64,000 nucleotides of DNA from Variovorax sp. EL159 (lineage in GTDB: Bacteria > Pseudomonadota > Gammaproteobacteria > Burkholderiales > Burkholderiaceae_C), in NCBI RefSeq assembly GCF_900100965.1, contig NZ_FMUJ01000005.1:372001-436000 (forward strand), written 5' to 3'. The notes under the pieces were generated by a model that was given only the letters and a program-made list of their open reading frames with translations, ran no database searches and had not been told where the DNA came from. The position numbers and the translations under genes are program-made. Positions 33,098 through 41,324 of this stretch are shown here, piece by piece. How positions within the stretch are numbered: position 1 is the stretch's first letter; each line of letters starts with the position of its first letter.

Positions 33098-34694
33098 CAC
33101 CTCACACGGCGCCACCGCGCCGGCGGCACCGCAACCCGGCGCCTTCGCACCGCTGCGCCAGCCGGTCTTCGCGGTGCTCTGGGCCGCCACCGTGCTCGGC
33201 AACATCGGCAGCTTCATGCGCGACGTGGCCAGCTCGTGGCTGGTGACGGACCTGTCCGCCAACCCGACGGCGGTGGCGCTGATCCAGACGGCCGCCACGC
33301 TGCCAGTGTTCCTGCTGGCGATCCCGGCGGGGGTGCTGTCGGACATCCTCGACCGGCGGCGCTTTTTGATCTTCGTGCAGCTGGTGCTGGCGGCGGTGAG
33401 CGGCTCGCTGCTGCTGCTCTCGCACGCCGGCGCGCTCACGGTCGAATACCTGATCGCGCTGACCTTCGTGGGCGGCATCGGCGCGGCGCTGATGGGGCCG
33501 ACCTGGCAGGCGATCGTGCCCGAGCTGGTGCCGCGCGCCGACCTCAAGGGCGCGGTGGCGCTGAACTCGCTGGGCATCAACATCGCGCGCTCCATCGGGC
33601 CGGCGGCGGGCGGGTTGATCCTCGCGAGCTTCGGCACAGCGGCCACCTACGGCGTCGACGTTCTGAGCTATGTGTTTGTGATCGCGGCGCTGCTGTGGTG
33701 GAAGCGCCCGGCGCCGGCGGACAGCGGCCTGTCGGAGAACTTCTTCGGCGCCTTCCGTGCCGGCCTGCGCTACACGCGGGCCAGCAAGGAGCTGCACGTG
33801 GTGCTGCTGCGCGCGGCGGTGTTCTTCCTGTTCGCCAGTTCGGTGTGGGCGTTGCTGCCGCTGGTGGCGCGCCAGATGCTCGGCGGTAGCGCGGGCTTCT
33901 ATGGCGTGCTGCTCGGCGCTGTGGGCGCGGGCGCCATCGGTGGTGCGCTGGTGATGCCGCGCCTGCGCGCCCGGCTCGGCGCCGACGGCATGCTGCTGCT
34001 GGCGGCGTTGCTCACGGCCGCCGTCATGGGCAGCCTGGTCTTCGCGCCGCCGCAATGGCTGGCGGTGCTGCTGCTGTTGCTGCTGGGCCTGGGTTGGATC
34101 GTGGCGCTGACCACGCTCAACGGCGTGGCGCAGTCGATCCTGCCGAACTGGGTGCGCGGGCGCGGGCTGGCCGTGTACCTCACGGTGTTCAACGGCGCGA
34201 TGGCGGCCGGCAGCCTGGGCTGGGGCCTGGTGGCGCAGCAGATCGGCGTGCCGGCCACGTTGGTGGCCGGAGCGGTGGGGCTCGTGGTGGCCGGGCTGGT
34301 CTTCCATCGCGTGCGGCTGCCGTCCGGCGAGGCCGACCTGCAGGCCTCGAACCACTGGCCCGAACCCTTGCTCGCCGAGCCCGTGGCGCATGACCGTGGG
34401 CCGGTGATGATCCAGGTCGAATACCGCATCCGCAGGGACGATCGCCCGGCCTTCCTGCAGGCGATGAAGCGCCTGTCGCAGGAGCGCCGCCGCGACGGTG
34501 CCTATGCCTGGGGCCTGCACGAGCACACGGCCGACGGGGAGCGCGTGATGGAGTGGTTCCTCGTCGAATCATGGGCGGAGCATCTGCGCCAGCACCACCG
34601 CGTGTCGCAGGCCGACGCCGACCTGCAGGGCGAGGCGCTGCGCTTTCACATCGGGCCGGACAAGCCCGAAGTGCATCACTTCCTGGCGCTCTGA
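33090..34694 (+). CDS. MFS transporter with C-terminal ABM-like domain (MFS_3 type)
   Basis: 534 residues. Eleven to twelve helices include VLWAATVLGNIGSFMRDVASSWLV, typical of the EntS/MFS_3 ('transmembrane secretion effector') group. The last 100 residues form a soluble domain: VMIQVEYRIRRDDRPAFLQAMKRLSQERRRDGAYAWGLHEHTADGERVMEWFLVESW. It resembles an antibiotic biosynthesis monooxygenase (ABM) fold, and its meaning here is unknown. AAGGAG at 33077–33082 fixes the ATG at 33090, inside the end of the DoxX gene. Probably exports an operon product. Confidence 0.83.
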   Translation: MSDTSHGATAPAAPQPGAFAPLRQPVFAVLWAATVLGNIGSFMRDVASSWLVTDLSANPTAVALIQTAATLPVFLLAIPAGVLSDILDRRRFLIFVQLVLAAVSGSLLLLSHAGALTVEYLIALTFVGGIGAALMGPTWQAIVPELVPRADLKGAVALNSLGINIARSIGPAAGGLILASFGTAATYGVDVLSYVFVIAALLWWKRPAPADSGLSENFFGAFRAGLRYTRASKELHVVLLRAAVFFLFASSVWALLPLVARQMLGGSAGFYGVLLGAVGAGAIGGALVMPRLRARLGADGMLLLAALLTAAVMGSLVFAPPQWLAVLLLLLLGLGWIVALTTLNGVAQSILPNWVRGRGLAVYLTVFNGAMAAGSLGWGLVAQQIGVPATLVAGAVGLVVAGLVFHRVRLPSGEADLQASNHWPEPLLAEPVAHDRGPVMIQVEYRIRRDDRPAFLQAMKRLSQERRRDGAYAWGLHEHTADGERVMEWFLVESWAEHLRQHHRVSQADADLQGEALRFHIGPDKPEVHHFLAL

Positions 34695-34748
34695 CTTTTT
34701 CCTGTCTCCCTTCTTGCTTACCTTCCTCCTTCACACCACTGGAAAACC

Positions 34749-35570
34749 ATGACCACACTCACACTGCGCGATGGCACCGAGCTCTACTACAAGGACTGGG
34801 GCTCGGGCCAACCGATTCTCTTCAGCCACGGTTGGCCGCTCAGCGCCGACATGTGGGACGCCCAGATGCTGTTCTTCGCGGAGCGCGGCTACCGCGTGAT
34901 CGCATTCGACCGCCGCGGCTTCGGCCGTTCGAGCCAGCCATGGACGGGCTATGACTACGACACCTTCGCCGACGACATCGCCGAGCTGATCGAGAAGCTC
35001 GACCTGAAGAACGTGATCCTTGCGGGCTTCTCGATGGGCGGCGGCGACGTCACGCGCTACATCGCGCGCAAGGGCAGCGCGCGGGTGGCCAAGCTGGCGC
35101 TCATCAGCGCGGTGACGCCGCTCTTCATGAAAACGGCCGACCACCCGGTGGGCCCCGACGCCTCGGTGTTCGCAGGCATCCGTGCCGGGCTGGCGGCCGA
35201 TCGCCCGCAGTTCCTCGACGACTTCAGCACGATCTTCTACGGCACCAACCGCCCCGGCGCCAAGGTGTCGCAGGGCGTCTTCAAGCAGACGCTGCAGATC
35301 GCGCTGCAGGCGTCGATCAAGGCCACCATCGACTGCGTGACCGCGTTCTCTGAAACCGACTTCCGCCCCGACATGGCCAAGATCGACGTGCCCACGCTCG
35401 TGATCCACGGCGACGACGACCAGGTCGTGCCCTTCGAGGCCACCGGCAAGCTGGCGGCCGAGATGATCGAGGGCAGCCAGCTCAAGGTCTACACCGGTGC
35501 GCCGCACGCCACCTGCACCACCCACAAGGACCAGGTGAACGCCGACCTGCTGGCGTTCATCCAGGGCTGA
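34749..35570 (+). CDS. Alpha/beta hydrolase, non-heme chloroperoxidase-like
   Basis: 273 residues. Catalytic triad regions: Ser95 in GFSMGGGD, Asp in VIHGDDDQVVP, and His in GAPHATCTTH. The oxyanion strand is LFSHGWPLSADMW. These match cofactor-free haloperoxidases/arylesterases. The normal role is ester hydrolysis; perhydrolysis in acetate is a side activity. There is a gap of 54 bases after the MFS gene and the orientation is the same, so it may be the last gene of the LysR operon. Confidence 0.88.
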   Translation: MTTLTLRDGTELYYKDWGSGQPILFSHGWPLSADMWDAQMLFFAERGYRVIAFDRRGFGRSSQPWTGYDYDTFADDIAELIEKLDLKNVILAGFSMGGGDVTRYIARKGSARVAKLALISAVTPLFMKTADHPVGPDASVFAGIRAGLAADRPQFLDDFSTIFYGTNRPGAKVSQGVFKQTLQIALQASIKATIDCVTAFSETDFRPDMAKIDVPTLVIHGDDDQVVPFEATGKLAAEMIEGSQLKVYTGAPHATCTTHKDQVNADLLAFIQG

Positions 35571-35640
35571 TCGCCGGCTGGCCATGGGCGGGCTTGGGCC
35601 CGCCGTCGTCAGGGGCAGTGCCGGTGGCGATAATCCTGCG

Positions 35641-36516
35641 ATGCGAATTCGCTTTACCAAAATGCAGGGGGCCGGCAACGATTTCGTCGTACTCGACGAA
35701 ACGCGCGGCACGCTGGGCCTGACCGCGGCGCAGTACCGCTTTCTGGCCGACCGCCATTTCGGCGTCGGCGCCGACCAGATCCTCACTGTGCGGCCCTCGC
35801 CGGCCGAGGGCATCGACTTTCAATACGTGATCCACAACGCCGACGGCGGCGAGGTGGAGCAGTGCGGCAACGGCGCGCGCTGCTTCATGCGCTTCGTGAG
35901 CGAACACAAGCTGACCGACAAGACCGAAGTGCGCGTGCAGACGCTGGCCGGCGTGATCGCGCCGCGCATGGGCGCCGACGGCCGCGTGACGGTCGACATG
36001 GGCGCGCCGGTCTTCGCGCCGGAGCGCGTGCCCTTCGACACCGCCGGGCTCGACCCGCAGCCCGAGGGTTCGTGGCAGAAGTGGCACCTTGCCCTTGGCA
36101 CCCGTGCGGGCAGCGCTATTGTTTCGGTAGCGGTGCTGTCGATGGGCAACCCGCATGCGGTGCAGGTGGTCGACAACGTCGACACGGCGCCGGTGGCCGA
36201 GCAGGGCCCGCAGATCGAGCACCACCCGCGCTTTCCGCAACGGGTGAACGCGGGTTTCATGCAGGTGGTCGACCGCACGCACGTCAGGCTGCGGGTGTTC
36301 GAGCGCGGCGCCGGCGAAACGCTGGCCTGCGGCACGGGCGCCTGCGCGGCGGTGGTGGCGGGCATCCGGCTCGGGCTGCTGGAGCGCCGGGTCGATGTGC
36401 AGACGCACGGCGGCATCCTCACGATCGAGTGGCAGGGCGAAGGCCAGCCCGTGCTGATGACGGGCCCGGCCACCACGGTCTTTGAAGGCGACATCGAGGT
36501 GCCAGAACTGCCATGA
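35641..36516 (+). CDS. dapF: Diaminopimelate epimerase
   Basis: 291 residues. The start MRIRFTKMQGAGNDFVVLDE and the two catalytic cysteines in QCGNGARCFMRF and LACGTGACAAVVAG are diagnostic. The enzyme converts LL- to meso-diaminopimelate, used by MurE (encoded 16 kb downstream) and for lysine. Its stop overlaps the DUF484 start (ATGA). The dapF–DUF484–xerC order is conserved in proteobacteria. Confidence 0.97.
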   Translation: MRIRFTKMQGAGNDFVVLDETRGTLGLTAAQYRFLADRHFGVGADQILTVRPSPAEGIDFQYVIHNADGGEVEQCGNGARCFMRFVSEHKLTDKTEVRVQTLAGVIAPRMGADGRVTVDMGAPVFAPERVPFDTAGLDPQPEGSWQKWHLALGTRAGSAIVSVAVLSMGNPHAVQVVDNVDTAPVAEQGPQIEHHPRFPQRVNAGFMQVVDRTHVRLRVFERGAGETLACGTGACAAVVAGIRLGLLERRVDVQTHGGILTIEWQGEGQPVLMTGPATTVFEGDIEVPELP

Positions 36517-37217
36517 CTTCCTTCACGAACAACAACGACGCCAACAACGCCATGAACCCGATCACCGAAGACGACATCGCGAACTACCTGGCGAACACGC
36601 CCGACTTCTTCGAGCGCCATGCCCAGCTGCTGGCGCAGGTGCAACTGACCAGCCCGCACGGCAACCGCGCCGTGAGCCTGCAGGAGCGCCAGGCCGAGAT
36701 GCTGCGCGAGAAGATCAAGGCGCTGGAGCATCGCCTGATGGACATGGTGCGCCACGGCACCGAAAACGTCGTCATTGCCGATCGCCTGCAGCGCTGGACC
36801 AGCGGCCTCTTGACCACGCGCGACCCGCGCAGCCTGCCGTACCGCATCGCGGTCGACCTGCAGTCGCTGTTCCTGGTGCCGCAGACGGCCATCAAGGTGT
36901 GGGACTGCGGCAGCGAATACCTCAACGAAGCCTATGCCCAGTGGGTGAGCGACGACGTGAAGGCGCTGGCCACCTCGCTGACTTCGCCGTACTGCGGCCT
37001 CAATTCGGGCTTCGAGGCGGCCAACTGGCTGCCCGAGCCGGCCGCCGCGATGTCGATCGCGCTGATTCCGCTGCGCCCGGACGCTGAATCGCCGGCCTTC
37101 GGCCTGCTGGTGCTGGCATCGCCCGACGCGCAGCGCTTCAACGCCGAGATGGGCACCGACTTTCTCGAGCGCATTGCCGAGCTGGCCTCGGGCGGGCTCT
37201 CGCGGCTGCGTCCTTGA
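36513..37217 (+). CDS. DUF484 family protein
   Basis: 234 residues. DIANYLANTPDFFERHAQLLAQVQL is the N-terminal signature, followed by a coiled segment (QERQAEMLREKIKALEHRLMDMVRHGTEN) and a GAF-like C-terminal domain. Equivalent to the E. coli yigA-position protein between dapF and xerC. Function unknown. It overlaps dapF, and its stop overlaps the TTG start of the next gene. Confidence 0.88.
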   Translation: MTSFTNNNDANNAMNPITEDDIANYLANTPDFFERHAQLLAQVQLTSPHGNRAVSLQERQAEMLREKIKALEHRLMDMVRHGTENVVIADRLQRWTSGLLTTRDPRSLPYRIAVDLQSLFLVPQTAIKVWDCGSEYLNEAYAQWVSDDVKALATSLTSPYCGLNSGFEAANWLPEPAAAMSIALIPLRPDAESPAFGLLVLASPDAQRFNAEMGTDFLERIAELASGGLSRLRP

Positions 37218-37849
37218 GCCGCCCGCGCTGGTTGCGCCGGCCCTGGCAGGTCGTGCTGTTCGGCGGGCTGCTGGCCGGGGTGGCCGTGTACGCGGCCATT
37301 GCGGCGGTGGTCTGGCAGCGCGCCGAAGCGGTGCTGGGCAACCCGCCGCAACGGGCCGCCGACGCGGCGCTGATTCTGGGCAACCGCGCCTACCTCGACG
37401 GCAAGCCGAATCCCTGCCTGACAGGGCGTGTCGACACGGGCATCGCGCTGGCACAGGCGGGGCTGGTCAGGCAACTGGCCTTCTCGGGCGGCGTCGATAC
37501 CGAAGACGGCCGCATCGAGGCCGAGGTGATGCAGCAGCATGCGAATGCCGTGGGCTACACCGGGCCGCGGCTGCTGGAGCCGGTGTCGTCGTCCACGCGG
37601 CTGAATCTCGCGCTGTCGACGCCGCTGCTGCAGGCCGCCGGCGTGCGCAGCGTGATCGTGGTGTCGGAGCCCTATCACCTGTGGCGCATCGAGCGGCTGG
37701 TGCGCATGAGCGGCTTCGACAAGACCTTCGACGTGCAGTACGCCGCCGCGCCCACCTCGTGCTGGCGCACCTGGGGCATGCTGTTCAAGGGCGCATTGCG
37801 CGAGCCGGCCGCCATCATCAACAATGCCGGCCATGGCTACCTCTTCTGA
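37214..37849 (+). CDS. YdcF/SanA-like DUF218 membrane protein
   Basis: 211 residues. One N-terminal membrane helix (about 13–34) precedes a DUF218 domain: AADAALILGNRAYLDGKPNPCLTGRVDTGIALAQAG, then RQLAFSGGVD, then VSSSTRLNL and IVVSEPYHLWRIERL. Related E. coli proteins SanA and YdcF act in envelope barrier function. The start is TTG, overlapping the DUF484 stop (TTGA); the product length fits. Its insertion between DUF484 and xerC is unusual compared with E. coli. The 3' end overlaps xerC by 17 bases. Confidence 0.78.
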   Translation: MSRPRWLRRPWQVVLFGGLLAGVAVYAAIAAVVWQRAEAVLGNPPQRAADAALILGNRAYLDGKPNPCLTGRVDTGIALAQAGLVRQLAFSGGVDTEDGRIEAEVMQQHANAVGYTGPRLLEPVSSSTRLNLALSTPLLQAAGVRSVIVVSEPYHLWRIERLVRMSGFDKTFDVQYAAAPTSCWRTWGMLFKGALREPAAIINNAGHGYLF

Positions 37850-38867
37850 GCCTGCCGCGCCGGCTTCATCGGGCTGGATCGACAAGTACCTTGAGCACGT
37901 GCGCGTCGAGCGCCGTCTCGCGGCGCGCACGGTCGAGCTGTATGCCTTTCACCTGCAGTCGCTGACCGCCCACGCGGCCGACGCCAACCTGCCGCTCGAC
38001 CGGGTGCAGACCGCCCACATCCGCCGCTGGATGGCGCAGCTGCACAGCGCCGGGCGCGAGCCGCGCGGCATTGCGCTGGTGCTGTCGTGCTGGCGCAGTT
38101 TTTACCGCTGGCTCGGCAACGAAGGGCTGATCGGCTTCAACCCCGTGCAGGACGTGCACGCGCCCAAGGCCGGCCGCCCGCTGCCGAAGGCGTTGGGCGT
38201 GGACGACGCGGTGCGCCTGGCCGAGCTGTACGACCCCGAAGCCGATCCGTGGACCGAGGCGCGCGACAGTGCCATCGTCGAAGTGCTGTACGGCTGCGGC
38301 CTGCGCGTGAGCGAACTCACCGGCCTCGATGCGCAGGCGAGCAACACCGCGCGCGGCTGGGTCGACCTCGACGCGCTCGAAGCCAACGTGCTGGGCAAGG
38401 GCAGCAAGCGCCGCATCGTGCCGATGGGCGGCAAGGCGGCCGAGGCGGTGCGCGACTGGCTCGCGGTGCGCGACGAGTGCGCGGGTCTGACGACCGCCCG
38501 GCTGCACGACGCGAACGCGGCGGCCGCGCTCTTCATCAGCGCCAAGGGGCTGCGCATGTCTTCGCAGGCGGTGTGGAAGCTGCTGCGCGAACGCAGTTTC
38601 AAGGCCGGCCTGACCGCACCGGTGCATCCGCACATGCTGCGCCATTCCTTCGCCAGCCACGTGCTGCAGTCGAGCAGCGACCTGCGCGCGGTGCAGGAGC
38701 TGCTGGGCCACGCCAACATCGCGACCACGCAGGTCTACACGCGGCTGGACTTCCAGCATCTGGCCAAGGCCTACGACGCGGCGCATCCGCGTGCACAGGC
38801 GCGCCCGGAAGCGGCACGCCCGAAGGCCGAACCGAAAACGACTCACAAGAACACGAGCAAAGAATGA
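37833..38867 (+). CDS. xerC: Site-specific tyrosine recombinase XerC
   Basis: 344 residues. The N-terminal SAM-like domain (WIDKYLEHVRVERRLAARTVELY) and the full catalytic set are visible: Arg158 (GCGLRVSEL), Lys192 (GKGSKRR), His267 and Arg270 (HPHMLRHSF), His293 (LGHANI) and Tyr302. It resolves chromosome dimers at dif with XerD and FtsK. The Pro/Lys-rich C-terminal tail is about 30 residues longer than in E. coli. The ATG at 37833 overlaps the ydcF-like gene; an in-frame start at 37824 is also possible. Confidence 0.94.
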   Translation: MATSSEPAAPASSGWIDKYLEHVRVERRLAARTVELYAFHLQSLTAHAADANLPLDRVQTAHIRRWMAQLHSAGREPRGIALVLSCWRSFYRWLGNEGLIGFNPVQDVHAPKAGRPLPKALGVDDAVRLAELYDPEADPWTEARDSAIVEVLYGCGLRVSELTGLDAQASNTARGWVDLDALEANVLGKGSKRRIVPMGGKAAEAVRDWLAVRDECAGLTTARLHDANAAAALFISAKGLRMSSQAVWKLLRERSFKAGLTAPVHPHMLRHSFASHVLQSSSDLRAVQELLGHANIATTQVYTRLDFQHLAKAYDAAHPRAQARPEAARPKAEPKTTHKNTSKE

Positions 38868-40084
38868 AAACCCTTCGACTCAAACCGGGCAAAGAGCGCT
38901 CGATGCAGCGCCGCCATCCCTGGGTTTTCGAATCCGCCATCGCACGCGGCGGCGCCGATTCCGGCGAGACGGTGCGGGTGGAATCCCATGACGGCACCTT
39001 CCTGGCGTGGGCTGCCTTCAGCCCGCTCTCCAAGATCCGTGCGCGGGCCTGGAGCTTTGTCGAAACGCAGCGCATCGATGCGGCGTTTTTCGTCACGGCC
39101 TGCGCGCGTGCCGTTGCCGCCCGCGGCCTGTTCGACCTGCAGAGCGATGGCGTGCGCCTGGTGCACGGCGAGGCCGATGGCCTGCCGGGCCTGATCGTCG
39201 ACCGCTATGGCGACACGTTGGTGGCGCAGTTCCTGTCGGCCGGCGTCGAGCGCTGGAAAGACGTGCTGGCCGACGCGCTGCTCCGAGCCACGGGCCTGAC
39301 CAAGCTGTATGAGCGCTCCGACGCCAGCGGGCGCGAGCGCGAAGGCCTGAAGCCGGTCACGGGCTGGCTGCGTGGCGAAGGCCCCACCGAAATCACGATC
39401 CGCGAACATGACTGGAAGCTGTCGCTCGACATCGCGACCGGCCACAAGACTGGCTTCTATCTCGACCAGCGCGACAGCCGCCAGCGCTTTGCCGAGCTGG
39501 CGAAGCACCGGCGCTTCAAGCGTGTGCTCAATTGCTTCTGCTACACGGGCGGCTTCACGGTGGCGGCGCTGGCGGGCCTGAAGGCCGCGGGCGCGCTCGA
39601 AGGCGCGGAACTGGTGTCGGTCGATTCGTCGCAGCCGGCGCTCGACCGCGCACGCGGGCACCTGGCGCTCAACGGTTTCGGCGGCGAGGGCTCGGGCATC
39701 AAGGCGGAGTTTCTCGATGCCAATGTCAACACCGTGCTGCGCGAGTTCATCGACCAGGGCCGCACCTTCGATGCCATCGTGCTCGACCCGCCCAAGTTCG
39801 CGCCCACGGTGGCGCATGCCGAGCGTGCCGCGCGGGCCTACAAGGACATCAACCGCCTGGCGCTGAAGCTGCTGGAGCCGGGTGGCGTGCTGCTGACTTT
39901 TTCGTGTTCGGGCGGCATCAGTGCCGATCTGTTCCACAAGATCGTGGCTTCGGCCGGGCTCGATGCCGGCGTGGACGGCTACATCGCCGAGCGCTTGGGC
40001 GCCGCGCCCGACCATCCCATGACCATCGAATTTCCTGAAGGGGAGTACCTGAAGGGGTTGGTGGTGGTCAGGAAGCCCGCCTGA
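38864..40084 (+). CDS. Class I SAM-dependent rRNA cytosine methyltransferase, RlmI-like
   Basis: 406 residues: an N-terminal PUA domain (RRHPWVFESAIARG) and a Rossmann methyltransferase domain with FYLDQRDSRQR, NCFCYTGGFTVAAL (SAM motif I) and DAIVLDPPKFAP (motif IV). It resembles RlmI, which makes m5C1962 in 23S rRNA. Its start overlaps the xerC stop. The exact target in this organism is inferred from similarity. Confidence 0.88.
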   Translation: MKTLRLKPGKERSMQRRHPWVFESAIARGGADSGETVRVESHDGTFLAWAAFSPLSKIRARAWSFVETQRIDAAFFVTACARAVAARGLFDLQSDGVRLVHGEADGLPGLIVDRYGDTLVAQFLSAGVERWKDVLADALLRATGLTKLYERSDASGREREGLKPVTGWLRGEGPTEITIREHDWKLSLDIATGHKTGFYLDQRDSRQRFAELAKHRRFKRVLNCFCYTGGFTVAALAGLKAAGALEGAELVSVDSSQPALDRARGHLALNGFGGEGSGIKAEFLDANVNTVLREFIDQGRTFDAIVLDPPKFAPTVAHAERAARAYKDINRLALKLLEPGGVLLTFSCSGGISADLFHKIVASAGLDAGVDGYIAERLGAAPDHPMTIEFPEGEYLKGLVVVRKPA

Positions 40085-40190
40085 CTCTCGCTTAACCCCA
40101 TCACCAACGCAACTCAGTGGCATTGGCTAAACTGCCCGGCCACGCCTTTTCGCCCCTTTTTCCCGTTTTCCGCTTCCGGAGCACCTCTTC

Positions 40191-41243
40191 ATGGCCCTCA
40201 TTCCCGCGACCATCCTCACCGGCTTTCTCGGCTCGGGCAAAACCACCTTGCTCAAGCGCATCCTGACCGAGGCCCATGGCCAGAAGATCGCGGTCATCGA
40301 GAACGAATTCGGCGAAGAGAACATCGACAGCGACATCCTCGTGACCGAGTCGAAAGAGCAGATCGTGCAGATGAGCAACGGCTGCGTCTGCTGCACCATC
40401 CGTGAAGACCTGCGCGAAGCGCTGCAACTGCTGGCCGCCAAGAAGCGCCAGGGCCTGCTGGACTTCGACCGCGTGGTGATCGAGACCACCGGCCTGGCCG
40501 ACCCCGGCCCGGTGGCGCAGACCTTCTTCATGGACGACGAGATCGCCGAGAGCTACCTGCTCGACTCGATCCTCACGCTGGTCGATGCCAAGCATGCGCC
40601 GCAGCAACTGAACGACCGCCAGGAAGCACGCCGCCAGGTGGGTTTTGCCGACCAGATCTTCATCAGCAAGAGCGAGCTGGTGTCGGCGGAAGAGACCGAA
40701 GCGCTGATCCATCGCCTGAAGCACATGAACCCGCGCGCGCCGCAGCAGAAGGCGCATTTCGGCGACGTGCCGTTGAAAGACATCTTCGACCTGCGCGGCT
40801 TCAACCTGAACGCCAAGCTCGACATCGACCCCGACTTCCTGAAGGAAGACGACCACGACCATCACGACCATGACCACGCGCATGGAGAACATTGCGATCA
40901 CCCCTCGCACAAGCACGAAGGCCACGGCCACCATCACCACACCGACGATGACGTGAAGAGCTTCGTCTACAAGGCCGACCGCGCCTTCGACCCGGCCAAG
41001 CTCGAAGACTTCCTGGGTGCCATCGTCAACATCTACGGCCCGCGCATGCTGCGCTACAAGGGCGTGCTGAACATGAAGGGCACCGAGCGCAAGGTGATCT
41101 TCCAGGGCGTGCACCAGCTGATGGGCAGCGACCTGGGCCCGGAGTGGGGCAAGGACGAGGCGCGCCAGAGCCGCATGGTGTTCATCGGCATCGAGCTGCC
41201 GCGCGAAATCCTCGAGCAGGGGCTGGAGCAGTGCCTGGTCTGA
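40191..41243 (+). CDS. CobW/COG0523-family metallochaperone GTPase
   Basis: 350 residues. The Walker A motif is GFLGSGKT (11–18), and the zinc-binding CxCC is GCVCC (65–68). SKSE replaces the usual NKxD. A His/Asp-rich loop spans about 219–250 with over a dozen histidines. The C-terminal CobW domain follows (KSFVYKADRAFDPAKLEDFL). Such proteins load or traffic zinc or cobalt, for example ZigA/YjiA. No zinc-regulator box is visible upstream. It ends at a strong bidirectional terminator. Confidence 0.88.
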   Translation: MALIPATILTGFLGSGKTTLLKRILTEAHGQKIAVIENEFGEENIDSDILVTESKEQIVQMSNGCVCCTIREDLREALQLLAAKKRQGLLDFDRVVIETTGLADPGPVAQTFFMDDEIAESYLLDSILTLVDAKHAPQQLNDRQEARRQVGFADQIFISKSELVSAEETEALIHRLKHMNPRAPQQKAHFGDVPLKDIFDLRGFNLNAKLDIDPDFLKEDDHDHHDHDHAHGEHCDHPSHKHEGHGHHHHTDDDVKSFVYKADRAFDPAKLEDFLGAIVNIYGPRMLRYKGVLNMKGTERKVIFQGVHQLMGSDLGPEWGKDEARQSRMVFIGIELPREILEQGLEQCLV

Positions 41244-41269
41244 CGGACTGCTTGCGCTGATAGGAATGA

Positions 41270-41303
41270 AAAAGGGCGCTGACCGCGAGGTCAGCGCCCT
41301 TTT
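41270..41303. terminator. Bidirectional intrinsic terminator
   Basis: A perfect 15-base-pair stem AAAAGGGCGCTGACC / GGTCAGCGCCCTTTT with the four-base loop GCGA. It has an A-run on one side and a T-run on the other, and lies between the convergent CobW and YdgA-like genes. It can stop transcription from both directions. Confidence 0.93.
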
Positions 41304-41324
41304 CTATTCAGGGGAAACCTGGGC

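Noticed and set aside
37833..38867. XerC as an integrase marking a mobile element
   Set aside because: It has full XerC colinearity and the conserved dapF–DUF484–xerC context, with no att repeats or phage genes nearby.
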